From NCBI GenBank assembly GCA_963761035.1, contig CAVXFH010000002.1:1116001-1180000 (forward strand): a stretch of 64,000 bases of DNA. The letters run 5' to 3'. Position numbers and translations under genes: made by a program. Shown here in pieces: positions 52,157 to 60,563 of the stretch. Position 1 is the first letter of the stretch, and each line of letters opens with the position of its first letter. The stretch comes from JARRQJ01 sp963761035 (GTDB lineage: Bacteria > Pseudomonadota > Gammaproteobacteria > DRLM01). The notes under the pieces are model-generated. The model was not told where the DNA came from. It ran no database searches and saw only the letters and a list, made by a program, of their open reading frames with translations.

Positions 52157-53533
52157 TTATTCGCCATCTTCCAAGCGAATGTCCTTGGGATTCAAGCCCA
52201 GTCCCCGCAACTTCCGATAAAGGTGGGTGCGTTCCATGCCCGCTTGCTTGGCCACCTTGCCGATGCTGCCGTCGCTTTGGCGCAGTTGATATTCAAAATA
52301 GGCGCGCTCGAACTGCTCCCGCGCCTCCCTCAGGGGCAAAGCAAATTGTCCGACGGGAAACGTCTCGACCGGTGTAGGTATTTGAGCCAAGGCGACATCC
52401 ACTTCCTCCGCCAGAATTTCCCTACCCGAACCGAGAATCAGCAGCCGCTGCACCAGGTTTTTCAACTCGCGGATGTTGCCCGGCCAACCATAGTGGCGCA
52501 TGCGATTTTGGGCGGCCACGGTGAAGCGGCGATACGGCAAACCCTCCTGGCTCACAAATATGTCTACGTAATGAGCCAATAATTCTGGAATATCGTCGGC
52601 ATGATCGCGCAGAGGAGGCACATGCAGCGGTACCACCGCGAGTTGGTAGTAAAGATCTTCGCGGAAAACTTTGGCATGAACCTCCTGCCCCAAGTCGCGA
52701 TGGCTGGCGGCTACGATACGGACATCGAGCTTGACCGGTTCACTGCCGCCAACCCGTAAATAGCTACGACCTTCCAAGACACCGAATAAACGCGCCTGCA
52801 CCGCCAGGTCCATATCACCCACTTCATCGAGAAACAAGGTGCCGCCATTGGCCTGCTCCAGCAGACCGTATTTGACATTACCGCCATCCTCGAATCCGAA
52901 CAGCTCCACCGCGGAATTTTCCCGCAAAAGAGCGGCTACGCCCACGTCGACGAAGGGCCCGGCGTGGCGCGGGCTACAACTGTGCAAATAGCGAGCGCAC
53001 AATTCCTTGCCGGTGCCCGGCTCGCCGCTGATTAACACGGATGTATCGTGCTGAGCCACCCGCCGGATCTGCTCGCGCAACTGCCGTATCTGCGAACTTT
53101 TGCCCAAAGGCTCCAAAAGCGGCTGAGCATATCTGCGTAGCCCCGCGTTCTCGCGGCGCAGCCGTTCCGCCTCCAGCGCGCGGGAAATGGTGAGCAATAA
53201 TTTAGCCATGGACAGAGGCTTTTCGATGAAATCGTAGGCGCCAAGGCGGGTTGCTTCCACCGCGGTTTCAACCGTGCCATGTCCGGACATGATGATCACC
53301 GGACACATGAGTCCGCTCTCATCGCTCCACTCCTTGAGCAAGGTAATCCCGTCAATATCCGGCATCCAGATATCCAGCAATATAAGATCGGGACGGCGCT
53401 CTCGTCTCGCGCGGCGCGCGGCCCCGCCGCTATCGGCGACGCTCACCTCATAGCCTTCGTCCTCGAGTATCTCCTTGACAAGCTCGCGGATATCGCGCTC
53501 GTCATCGACCACTAAGATATAAGGCGCACTCAT
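52157..53533 (-). CDS. ntrX: NtrX-like response regulator without a GAFTGA loop
   Basis: 458 aa. Receiver domain (1-120) with phospho-Asp in LILLDIWMPD (about 54); AAA+ domain (about 140-370) with Walker A GEPGTGKE and Walker B GGTLFLDEVGDMD; C-terminal Fis-type helix-turn-helix (KVAKQAGMERTHLYRKLRGL). The loop that contacts sigma-54, normally GAFTGA, is missing: the sequence goes ELFGFEDGGNVKYGLLEQAN, so it probably works without sigma-54. Its ATG overlaps the ntrY stop (ATGA). Likely controls nitrogen or redox and envelope functions; the targets here are unknown. Confidence 0.92.
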   Translation of the reverse strand: MSAPYILVVDDERDIRELVKEILEDEGYEVSVADSGGAARRARRERRPDLILLDIWMPDIDGITLLKEWSDESGLMCPVIIMSGHGTVETAVEATRLGAYDFIEKPLSMAKLLLTISRALEAERLRRENAGLRRYAQPLLEPLGKSSQIRQLREQIRRVAQHDTSVLISGEPGTGKELCARYLHSCSPRHAGPFVDVGVAALLRENSAVELFGFEDGGNVKYGLLEQANGGTLFLDEVGDMDLAVQARLFGVLEGRSYLRVGGSEPVKLDVRIVAASHRDLGQEVHAKVFREDLYYQLAVVPLHVPPLRDHADDIPELLAHYVDIFVSQEGLPYRRFTVAAQNRMRHYGWPGNIRELKNLVQRLLILGSGREILAEEVDVALAQIPTPVETFPVGQFALPLREAREQFERAYFEYQLRQSDGSIGKVAKQAGMERTHLYRKLRGLGLNPKDIRLEDGE

Positions 53534-55785
53534 ACGGTCTCTCCGCGTTGCGTGACGGCTCCGTTGTCTCGCCCGTGAACGCGAGATGGATCATTATCGT
53601 GATGGACCAGTTCCGGCGCCGCCTTAGGCAATGGCGCTTCTAAAGGCAGACGTATCACTACGTAGGCGCCGTTATCGTTCCCCGCACTGATCATTCCACC
53701 ATGCTCTTCCACGATTTTCTTAACGATCGCCAACCCCAGGCCCGTTCCTTTCGACTTGGTAGTGACATAGGGTTCGAACAAAGTGCCCAGCAATTCCGGC
53801 GGAAACCCGGGGCCGTTGTCGCCCACCCGCAATTCCACAAAGTGAAAGCCGGACTCTTCTATCACATGCCGGGTGATGATCGTGATGCATGCTCCAGGAC
53901 GATCGGCCAAGGCTTCCAAGGCATTCTTAATCAGATTATGCAACAACTGACGGAAGCGGCCGGAATCAGCCTCGACGGCAGGTAGCTCGGACTCCAGTTG
54001 TAAGATCCATTGCACCGGGACATGGTCGCGATAAAGATCCAGCACTTCACTGATAAGATCGTTGATATCCAAGGGGTGTTGATCGAGCTTGGGCGTGCGC
54101 GCGTATTCGGAGAATGCCTTCACCATCTCCTGCATGGCCTCAACTTGTTGAACGATGGTATGAGTAGAGCGATCTAGGATATCCGCCTCTTCAGGAGACA
54201 TCGTCCTGAGATATTTATGACGCAGGCGTTCCGCCGAAAGGCGGATCGGCGTCAGGGGGTTCTTGATTTCATGAGCGAGGCGGCGCGCCATTTCCCCCCA
54301 CGCGGCATCGCGCTGGGCTTGGACCAGGGCCGTTACATCCTCGAACACCACCGCATACCCGGAATCCGCTCCGTCGATACCGGGCAGCGAGGCGCCGCCG
54401 CAGATCAACAACTGCCGTCCCCCCGCGCCGAATAGAGTCACTTCCTCGCGCCACTCTTGCTCGCCATCTTCGAGGGAATCGGCGAGCGCTTCGACAAACG
54501 GCAGAAGATGGAGATGGCTTTGCGCAAGGGCGCGTAACGGCCGGCCAATCATCTCACTCAATTCTAAACCAAGGATCTGTCCGGCAGCCGCATTGGCGGT
54601 ACGCAGCACTTGTTTATCATCCAGCGCCAATACGCCGGAAGAAAGCCGCTCCAACACCGCTTCCAGATAAGCGCGTTGACTCTCCGCACGCCGCTGACTG
54701 CGCCGCACCTCTTCTTGGGCCAGGGCGATTTTGCCGGTCATGTCGTTGAACGACTGCACGAGCACACCGAATTCATCGTGACTGGGCAACGGCAGACGGC
54801 GGGTATAATCACCGCTGGCCACGGCGCTTGTACCGATGGCAAGGGTTCGAATGGGCGCCAACAGACGCCGCGCCGCATAGAATGCCGCCCATACCGCGGT
54901 CAAAAAACTCAGCAACAACACCAGCGATAGCGTAAGTGCAAAGCTGTATTTCAGCCAATTGCGCAGATAGCGCAGCCGGTCATAACGAGCGTAGGTGGAT
55001 TGTATATTATCGGTCAATATCGCGAGTCGCTCCGGCACGGGATACAACGCCTGCAACAGGCGCCCAGCGCCTCCCCCCGCCGGCACTACCACGCGGATGT
55101 TGAGCCCCAAACCGGCTATTTGATCCAGACCGACGTACGCCACGCCGTGGCGCAATTGCAAGAGAATGGCATCAGTGGGAAAAACCGGCAGCAGCCGGGC
55201 GGGGTCGGCGTTGCTCGAGGCGATGATCTTGCCGGCGGTGGTAAACAGGGTCAGGTCACCCGCATCGCTGCCCTTGTCAAGATCGGCGAGCGCAAGGAGG
55301 GCTTTGTCATCGGATATGGTTTGCAACTTCGCCGTCATCGACTCGGTGCGCCGCAACAAGTCGCGCATGCGGCTGTCGAGAACGGTGCGGCTCAGCTCCA
55401 AAGAATCCTCTAAAGCCCGGTCAACGCGCACGTCGAACCAGCTGTCGATGCCGCGCTTAATAAAGTCCAGAGAAAACCAATACACCATGGACACCGGCAC
55501 CATCGATAACACCACGAACATTACCACTAAACGCAGGGTGAGCCGTACACCGGTAACGTGATTGCGATATTGACGCCACAACCTCACCATATTGGCGCCG
55601 ATCAATCCCAGCAATAATATCAACAACGTCCCGTTGATAACCAGCAGCGTGATATACAGGCGTCCGAACGCTTCCGAGTTCTGGGTGGCACGTCCCATCA
55701 AATACAGGGAAACCAGCAGCAAGCCGAATAGCAAGATAATCGGCACCACGCCGGCTTGGAACCTTTTTATTATTGCAAGGGCCAT
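53530..55785 (-). CDS. ntrY: NtrY-like membrane sensor histidine kinase
   Basis: 751 aa from ATG 55785. About four transmembrane helices: two pairs, near 8-30 and 35-65, then about 85-110 and about 285-310 around a periplasmic domain. A HAMP domain (RRLLAPIRTLAIGTSAVASG), a PAS domain, the HisKA box RRLAHEIKNPLTPIRLSAER and an ATPase domain (NLIKNALEAL, VGDNGPGFP, KGTGLGLAIVKKIVEEHGG) follow. It phosphorylates NtrX. Its start overlaps the DUF4390 gene by 16 bp and its end overlaps ntrX by 4 bp. Confidence 0.94.
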   Translation of the reverse strand: MALAIIKRFQAGVVPIILLFGLLLVSLYLMGRATQNSEAFGRLYITLLVINGTLLILLLGLIGANMVRLWRQYRNHVTGVRLTLRLVVMFVVLSMVPVSMVYWFSLDFIKRGIDSWFDVRVDRALEDSLELSRTVLDSRMRDLLRRTESMTAKLQTISDDKALLALADLDKGSDAGDLTLFTTAGKIIASSNADPARLLPVFPTDAILLQLRHGVAYVGLDQIAGLGLNIRVVVPAGGGAGRLLQALYPVPERLAILTDNIQSTYARYDRLRYLRNWLKYSFALTLSLVLLLSFLTAVWAAFYAARRLLAPIRTLAIGTSAVASGDYTRRLPLPSHDEFGVLVQSFNDMTGKIALAQEEVRRSQRRAESQRAYLEAVLERLSSGVLALDDKQVLRTANAAAGQILGLELSEMIGRPLRALAQSHLHLLPFVEALADSLEDGEQEWREEVTLFGAGGRQLLICGGASLPGIDGADSGYAVVFEDVTALVQAQRDAAWGEMARRLAHEIKNPLTPIRLSAERLRHKYLRTMSPEEADILDRSTHTIVQQVEAMQEMVKAFSEYARTPKLDQHPLDINDLISEVLDLYRDHVPVQWILQLESELPAVEADSGRFRQLLHNLIKNALEALADRPGACITIITRHVIEESGFHFVELRVGDNGPGFPPELLGTLFEPYVTTKSKGTGLGLAIVKKIVEEHGGMISAGNDNGAYVVIRLPLEAPLPKAAPELVHHDNDPSRVHGRDNGAVTQRGETV

Positions 55786-56375
55786 TGGAACCACTCGCTG
55801 CTGATTCGCCAATCGCTGGAAAAATAGCCGACGATACGCATAGGCACCGGCAAAGCATCAAGGTAGAGGCTGGCCTGCAGGCGCACCGTGTATTTTTCAT
55901 CCGGATTGAGCAGGTCCGCATCAAGAATAGGGAGTTTGACAACCTCGCCCATGGCGGCGATGGCCATCACTCGGTCGGTATAATAAGTGTCAGCTCCGCT
56001 GTTTAGATTCCTCACTACATAGCGCCGCGTCAAAGCCTCGTAGCTTAATTGGTAACGTTGACGCAAAGACGTTGCCGTCTCATCCCATATGTATTCCCGC
56101 TCGCGCTCGATCTCAATGGTAAGTTCCACTACCAACGGCACGCCGTTGTCAAGCGCCTCCAAAGCCGCGGCGCTGAAGCGATAATCGATATTGGCGTTGA
56201 GATAGTAAACTTGATTGATCAAAATCGTGCTGGCGTTGCGAATCACAAATCGCGGCGGCGCCTCTGATGAGGCGGCCATAGCAGCGGGCAATAAGCCAAA
56301 CAATAAAGCCCACAGCATCAGCCGCTGCAAGCGGACCCCTTCAATAATAAGGAAGCGCTTGAAGTTCATCGCCAT
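55770..56375 (-). CDS. DUF4390 secreted protein
   Basis: About 200 aa protein with an N-terminal signal peptide (LMLWALLFGLLPAAMAASSE). The rest, with TILINQVYYLNANIDYRFSA and VELTIEIEREREYIWDE, and the end FSSDWRISSEWFQWPL, matches DUF4390, a periplasmic family almost always found between rsmB and ntrY. The ATG overlaps the rsmB stop as TGATG. Probably a periplasmic partner of NtrY, but this is inferred from gene order. Confidence 0.88.
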   Translation of the reverse strand: MAMNFKRFLIIEGVRLQRLMLWALLFGLLPAAMAASSEAPPRFVIRNASTILINQVYYLNANIDYRFSAAALEALDNGVPLVVELTIEIEREREYIWDETATSLRQRYQLSYEALTRRYVVRNLNSGADTYYTDRVMAIAAMGEVVKLPILDADLLNPDEKYTVRLQASLYLDALPVPMRIVGYFSSDWRISSEWFQWPLQ

Positions 56376-57673
56376 CAACGCTTTTTAAGGCAAGCATAAT
56401 AAAATCCGTCCATTCCCTCCGTGCCGGGTAAGATCACGCGACCGTGTTGCAGCGACCGTCCCCAAGCGACGTCAAGCGGCTCTTCACGCGCATTCTCATG
56501 CCGATTGAGAAAATCTTGCATTTGCCGCTCGTTTTCTTCCGGCAAAACGGAACAGACCGCGTAGATAAGCGTACCGCCGCGCTTCACCAGCGGCCACAGT
56601 GCCGTCAGCAACCGCTGCTGTCCTGTCGCCAATACCGAGATATCCGCCGGGCGGCGCAAATATTTGATATCGGGGTGGCGGCGGATCACGCCGCTGCCGG
56701 AACACGGAGCATCCAGTAGAACCCGATCAAAGGTACCTCCATCCCACCAGCGCTGCACCGCGCCGGCATCTTCCACCACCAAACGCGCCTGCAATCCCAA
56801 GCGTACGAGATTCTCCTTGACCCGCGCCATGCGTGTTTCATCATTATCGACGGCAACCACCTCTGCCAAGGCCGGCTGCAACTCCAGGAGGTGGGCGGTC
56901 TTACCCCCGGGCGCGGCGCAGGCATCCAGCACCCGTTCCCCGGGCCGGGAAGCCAACAGCAGCGCCGCCAATTGTGCCGCGCCGTCCTGTACCGACACCA
57001 ACCCCTCACTAAAACCAGGCAACTGTGACACATCGACCGGTTTATCCAATATAATGCCGCAGTCGGTATGCGGCGCCGGTCTGGCCTGCAACCCCGCCGC
57101 GGCGAGTGCCTTTATATAGTCGTGGCAACTCGCGCGAAGACGATTCACCCGCAGGGTCATGGGCGGTCGTTGGTTGTTAGCCGCCAGGATTTCCCTCCAC
57201 GAGTCGCTACGCCCGCTGCGCAAGATCTGCAGCCACCACGCCGGGTGCGCCGTGGCCGCCACCTCATCTTCGTCCGCTTCCGCAAGCAAGTCATCGCGTC
57301 GCTTCTGGAAGCCGCGCAGCACCGCATTCACCAATCCGGCGGCCCACGGTTTTTTCAGATGGCGGCTGGCCGCCACGGTCGCGTCCACTGCCGCGAAATC
57401 AGGCACACGGGTATAAACCAACTGATACAACCCTATCCACAGCAGGGCCAGTACGTCCCGATCCTTGTCACGCAAAGGTTTGTGAAGCAAACGTTCGGTC
57501 ACGGCCTGGAGGCGCGGTCCCCAGCGCAGTGAACCATAGCACAGCTCTTGGGCAAAACCGCGTTCCTGAGCGGGTAAATCGGCCAAGGCCGGTGCCATTA
57601 CTCCAGACAACGAATGCCCTTCCAATACCTGCGCCACAATTCGGGCGGCTGCGCCGCGGGCCGAGTTATCCAT
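56375..57673 (-). CDS. rsmB: 16S rRNA (cytosine967-C5)-methyltransferase RsmB
   Basis: 432 aa enzyme methylating C967 of 16S rRNA. The N-terminal NusB-like domain (1-130; ALLWIGLYQLVYTRVPDFAA) is followed by the SAM domain with VLDACAAPGGKTAHLLEL (about 251-268), DAPCSGSGVIRRHPDIKYLR (releasing Cys, about 321) and LIYAVCSVLPEENERQ (catalytic Cys, about 377). The C-terminal GTEGMDGFYYACL is conserved. It belongs to the def-fmt-rsmB order; a hairpin-rich repeat lies between it and fmt. Confidence 0.97.
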   Translation of the reverse strand: MDNSARGAAARIVAQVLEGHSLSGVMAPALADLPAQERGFAQELCYGSLRWGPRLQAVTERLLHKPLRDKDRDVLALLWIGLYQLVYTRVPDFAAVDATVAASRHLKKPWAAGLVNAVLRGFQKRRDDLLAEADEDEVAATAHPAWWLQILRSGRSDSWREILAANNQRPPMTLRVNRLRASCHDYIKALAAAGLQARPAPHTDCGIILDKPVDVSQLPGFSEGLVSVQDGAAQLAALLLASRPGERVLDACAAPGGKTAHLLELQPALAEVVAVDNDETRMARVKENLVRLGLQARLVVEDAGAVQRWWDGGTFDRVLLDAPCSGSGVIRRHPDIKYLRRPADISVLATGQQRLLTALWPLVKRGGTLIYAVCSVLPEENERQMQDFLNRHENAREEPLDVAWGRSLQHGRVILPGTEGMDGFYYACLKKR

Positions 57674-57690
57674 ATCTACTCGCCAACTCC

Positions 57691-57744
57691 CCCTCTCCCT
57701 TTGGGAGAGGGCAAGGGGCGAGGGAGCAAAAATAACTCTCGCCC
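57691..57744. repeat. Hairpin-forming intergenic repeat between fmt and rsmB
   Basis: Perfect 9 bp stem CCCTCTCCC/GGGAGAGGG (57691-57699 and 57703-57711) with a TTT loop, then a second 7 bp inverted repeat GGGCGAG/CTCGCCC (57716-57722, 57738-57744). This CCCTCTCCC-TTT-GGGAGAGGG core resembles dispersed palindromes I know from many proteobacterial genomes. It splits the otherwise tight def-fmt-rsmB run and might act as a processing or partial termination site; no T-run follows on the minus strand. Confidence 0.6.
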
Positions 57745-57774
57745 TCTTTATCCGGAATCACTTTCGGCATGAGC

Positions 57775-58722
57775 CTATCCCCGGTACAAACCGAGCACCA
57801 TCCCCGGAGCCAGACGATGGGCATTGAGAAAATCCGCTACCGACAGTGGACGTCCGCCCGGCAGTTGCACCTCCAGCAGGCGCAATGTCCCAGTGCCGGT
57901 CGCCACATCGATACCTTCCCGGCTTACCGCTGTCACGTTACCCGGCGGTGCCGAACCCTCACCCGCTTTGGCGCGCCAGATGCGCAACACTTTATCGCCC
58001 CACTGTGTTTGCGCCACGGGCCAGGGGTTGAAGGCGCGCACCTGCCGTTCAATCTGCGCCGCGGATAGCGACCAATCGACGCGGGCATCCCGCTTGCTGA
58101 GTTTCGCGGCATAACAGGCCAATCGCTCATCTTGCGGCTCGGCGCAGACCGTGCCCGACGCCACCTGCTCCAGAGCCAGGCGGATCGCCTGGGCGCCCAA
58201 GATCGCCAGCTCATCGTGCAGGTTCCGGGCGGTTTCATCGTCGCGTATCGGGCAGGGCAGTCGCAGCAACATCGGCCCGGTGTCGAGGCCGGCATCCATT
58301 TGCATGATGGTGATGCCGGTCTCGCGGTCGCCCGCCAGGATGGCGCGTTGAATCGGCGCCGCGCCGCGCCAACGCGGCAACAGCGAGGCATGAATATTGA
58401 GGCAACCGAAACGGGGAATGTCCAATACCGCTTGAGGCAGAATCAAGCCGTACGCCACCACGACCATGACGTCGGCGTTGAAGCGTCGCAACGTCTCGCG
58501 CTCCGACACCGGGACCAGGCTGGCGGGTTGCATAATCGGTATCCCCTGTTCCACAGCCATTTGCTTTACCGGACTGGCGGCCAGCTTGCGGCCACGGCCG
58601 GCGGGACGATCCGGTTGGGTATACACCGCGCAGACCTCATGCTCCGTTGCGAGCAACGCCGCCAAGGCGGGACGGGCGAACTCCGGCGTGCCGGCGAAGA
58701 TGATTTTCAAACGTTCAGCCAT
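57775..58722 (-). CDS. fmt: Methionyl-tRNA formyltransferase
   Basis: Formylates initiator Met-tRNA. 315 aa, the same as E. coli. KIIFAGTPEFARPALAALL at the start, LNIHASLLPRWRGAAPIQRA (active-site Asn-His-Ser-Leu-Leu-Pro block, about 107-126), ETGITIMQMDAGLDTGPMLL and the C-terminal RNA-binding domain (AFNPWPVAQTQW, LPGGRPLSVADFLNAHRL). It lies downstream of def and upstream of rsmB on the same strand. Confidence 0.97.
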   Translation of the reverse strand: MAERLKIIFAGTPEFARPALAALLATEHEVCAVYTQPDRPAGRGRKLAASPVKQMAVEQGIPIMQPASLVPVSERETLRRFNADVMVVVAYGLILPQAVLDIPRFGCLNIHASLLPRWRGAAPIQRAILAGDRETGITIMQMDAGLDTGPMLLRLPCPIRDDETARNLHDELAILGAQAIRLALEQVASGTVCAEPQDERLACYAAKLSKRDARVDWSLSAAQIERQVRAFNPWPVAQTQWGDKVLRIWRAKAGEGSAPPGNVTAVSREGIDVATGTGTLRLLEVQLPGGRPLSVADFLNAHRLAPGMVLGLYRG

Positions 58723-58803
58723 AGGGTGAGTATCAAGTAGCGCATCGCGGGTAGCGAGGTTTTTCTTCGCCTCGTTAATTACTACTCGCTGCTAACCATT
58801 GTG

Positions 58804-59307
58804 TCATAAAGTCTTGCGCCGAAACTTTTCCAGCTTCTTCCGGATACGACTGCGTTTGATCTCGGAAAGATAATCGACGAACAACTTGCCTTCGAGATGA
58901 TCGATCTCGTGCTGAACGCAGACCGCCAACAACCCCTCCACTTCCATTTCGAAGGCTTGGCCGTCTCGCCCCACGGCCCTGAACTTGATCCATTCCGCCC
59001 GGTCCACCGGCTCATAAATATACGGGACCGACAGACAGCCCTCTTCCGTCTGGATCTCACCCCGCCGCGCCAGGATCTCCGGATTCACCAAATACAGCGG
59101 CTGATTGCGCGCTTCGGAAATATCGATCACGATGACTCGCTTAGAGATATTGACCTGGGGCGCCGCAAGGCCGATGCCGGGGGCCTCGTACATGGTCTCC
59201 AACATGTCGCCCAAGAGCGCGCGCACCGAGTCATCTACCTCCCTCACGGGGTGAGCTTTGTTGCGCAAGCGGGGATCGGGAAAATGAAGTATCGGAAGTA
59301 TTGCCAT
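58804..59307 (-). CDS. def: Peptide deformylase
   Basis: Removes the formyl group from nascent proteins. 167 aa. All three metal/active-site motifs are present: GIGLAAPQV (about 45-53), EEGCLSVP (Cys about 91) and HEIDHLEGKLF (two His ligands and the catalytic Glu, about 133-143). First gene of def-fmt-rsmB-DUF4390-ntrY-ntrX-trkA-trkH; divergent from the LysM gene over 147 bp. Confidence 0.97.
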   Translation of the reverse strand: MAILPILHFPDPRLRNKAHPVREVDDSVRALLGDMLETMYEAPGIGLAAPQVNISKRVIVIDISEARNQPLYLVNPEILARRGEIQTEEGCLSVPYIYEPVDRAEWIKFRAVGRDGQAFEMEVEGLLAVCVQHEIDHLEGKLFVDYLSEIKRSRIRKKLEKFRRKTL

Positions 59308-59388
59308 GTGACATCCATCAAGGTCTGCGCCAAATTGCCGTTTATACTGCTAAGAAATTTGATCATACCCAATTCGGAGACGGCGACG

Positions 59389-59423
59389 CCACCCGTGGAG
59401 TAGCGGGTGGGTTTAAGCTAAAC
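59389..59423. other. Hairpins in the def-lysM divergent region
   Basis: A perfect 7 bp stem CCACCCG/CGGGTGG (59389-59395, 59404-59410) with an eight-base loop is followed by GTTTA...TAAAC (59411-59423). On the plus strand the first stem is followed by GTTT, too short for a clear terminator. It lies 30-65 bp before the lysM start, so it may shape the lysM leader. No other support. Confidence 0.35.
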
Positions 59424-59454
59424 TCCCGGAATCAACATATTTAAAGGGGCGTTT

Positions 59455-60522
59455 ATGACTATTCGAAACACCATGTCGGCGCTGCTGCTCGCATTGGTCA
59501 TCGGCGCAAGCGCCCAAGCGGATACTGTCGCACTGAACCCCAATCACCCTGAGAGCTACGTGGTGGTAAAGGGGGATACCCTATGGGACATCTCGGCGCG
59601 TTTTCTCCAAGACCCCTGGAAATGGCCTGATGTCTGGGAACTGAATCCCCAGATCAAAAATCCTCATCTAATATATCCCGGTGATGTTGTATCCCTGGTC
59701 TTCCGGGATGGCAAACCGGTTTTGACCGTGCAACGGGCCGCGACGGCCGACGCGTCTAGCGAGCCGTCGAATGTGGTCAAGCTGTCGCCCGAGATTCGGT
59801 CCACCCCCTTGGAACGCCCTATCCCAACGGTACCCGCCGACGCCATAGATCCGTTCTTATTGAAGGCGCAAGTGGTGTCGCCCGATGAATCGAAAAATGC
59901 GGGCTATATCATCTCGATGGAAGAAGAGCGCTTAATCGGCGGTACCGGCAATAAGATCTATGCCCGCCACCTTAAAAACCATGCCGGGGGAAACTTTGAG
60001 GTGGTGCGGCTGGGCAAGGTGTATCGTAACCCCGGCGCGGATAAGAATGATGTACTCGGCTATGAGGCTCTGCACATAGCGGATGCGCAAGTCGACGCCT
60101 ACGGTGATCCCAGCACCCTCACTATCGTCAAGGCCGCACGAGAATCCTTGATCGGCGACCGTCTCCTGCCCTCCCAGGATGAAACAGAGATTAACCACAA
60201 CTTCATTCCCAGCGCGCCCAAACAGGAAGTGGAAGGGAAGATCATCGCTCTATTCGACGCGGTATCGCGGGTAGGGCAATATCAAGTGGTGGTATTAAAT
60301 AAGGGACGCGGTGACGGCCTGCAACCCGGCCACGTCCTGGCCGTCTATCGCGCCGGCGCCAAGGTACGCGACAGCGTCAATGGTCATGACAAAGAAATAA
60401 CCTTGCCGGATACCCGTTCCGGCGTACTGATGGTATTCCGGGTGTTCGACAAGGTGAGTTACGGCCTGGTGATGGCCGCCACCCGCGATGTCCATCTCTA
60501 TGATATGGTCAGAAACCCTTAA
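59455..60522 (+). CDS. Secreted LysM-domain protein
   Basis: 355 aa exported protein. A signal peptide (MSALLLALVIGASAQA) precedes one LysM module (YVVVKGDTLWDISARFLQDP then WKWPDVWELNPQIKNPHLIYPGDVVSL, about 35-82) that should bind peptidoglycan. A long C-terminal region (about 120-355) with GKVYRNPGADKNDVLGYEAL and LNKGRGDGLQPGHVLAVYR has a beta-rich pattern. The AAAGGGG ribosome site is good. This gene is conserved just upstream of dprA-smg-topA in gammaproteobacteria; its exact role is not known. Confidence 0.92.
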   Translation: MTIRNTMSALLLALVIGASAQADTVALNPNHPESYVVVKGDTLWDISARFLQDPWKWPDVWELNPQIKNPHLIYPGDVVSLVFRDGKPVLTVQRAATADASSEPSNVVKLSPEIRSTPLERPIPTVPADAIDPFLLKAQVVSPDESKNAGYIISMEEERLIGGTGNKIYARHLKNHAGGNFEVVRLGKVYRNPGADKNDVLGYEALHIADAQVDAYGDPSTLTIVKAARESLIGDRLLPSQDETEINHNFIPSAPKQEVEGKIIALFDAVSRVGQYQVVVLNKGRGDGLQPGHVLAVYRAGAKVRDSVNGHDKEITLPDTRSGVLMVFRVFDKVSYGLVMAATRDVHLYDMVRNP

Positions 60523-60563
60523 GGACGCTCAATCAACCTCCATGGCACGGATACGCCGAGGCG

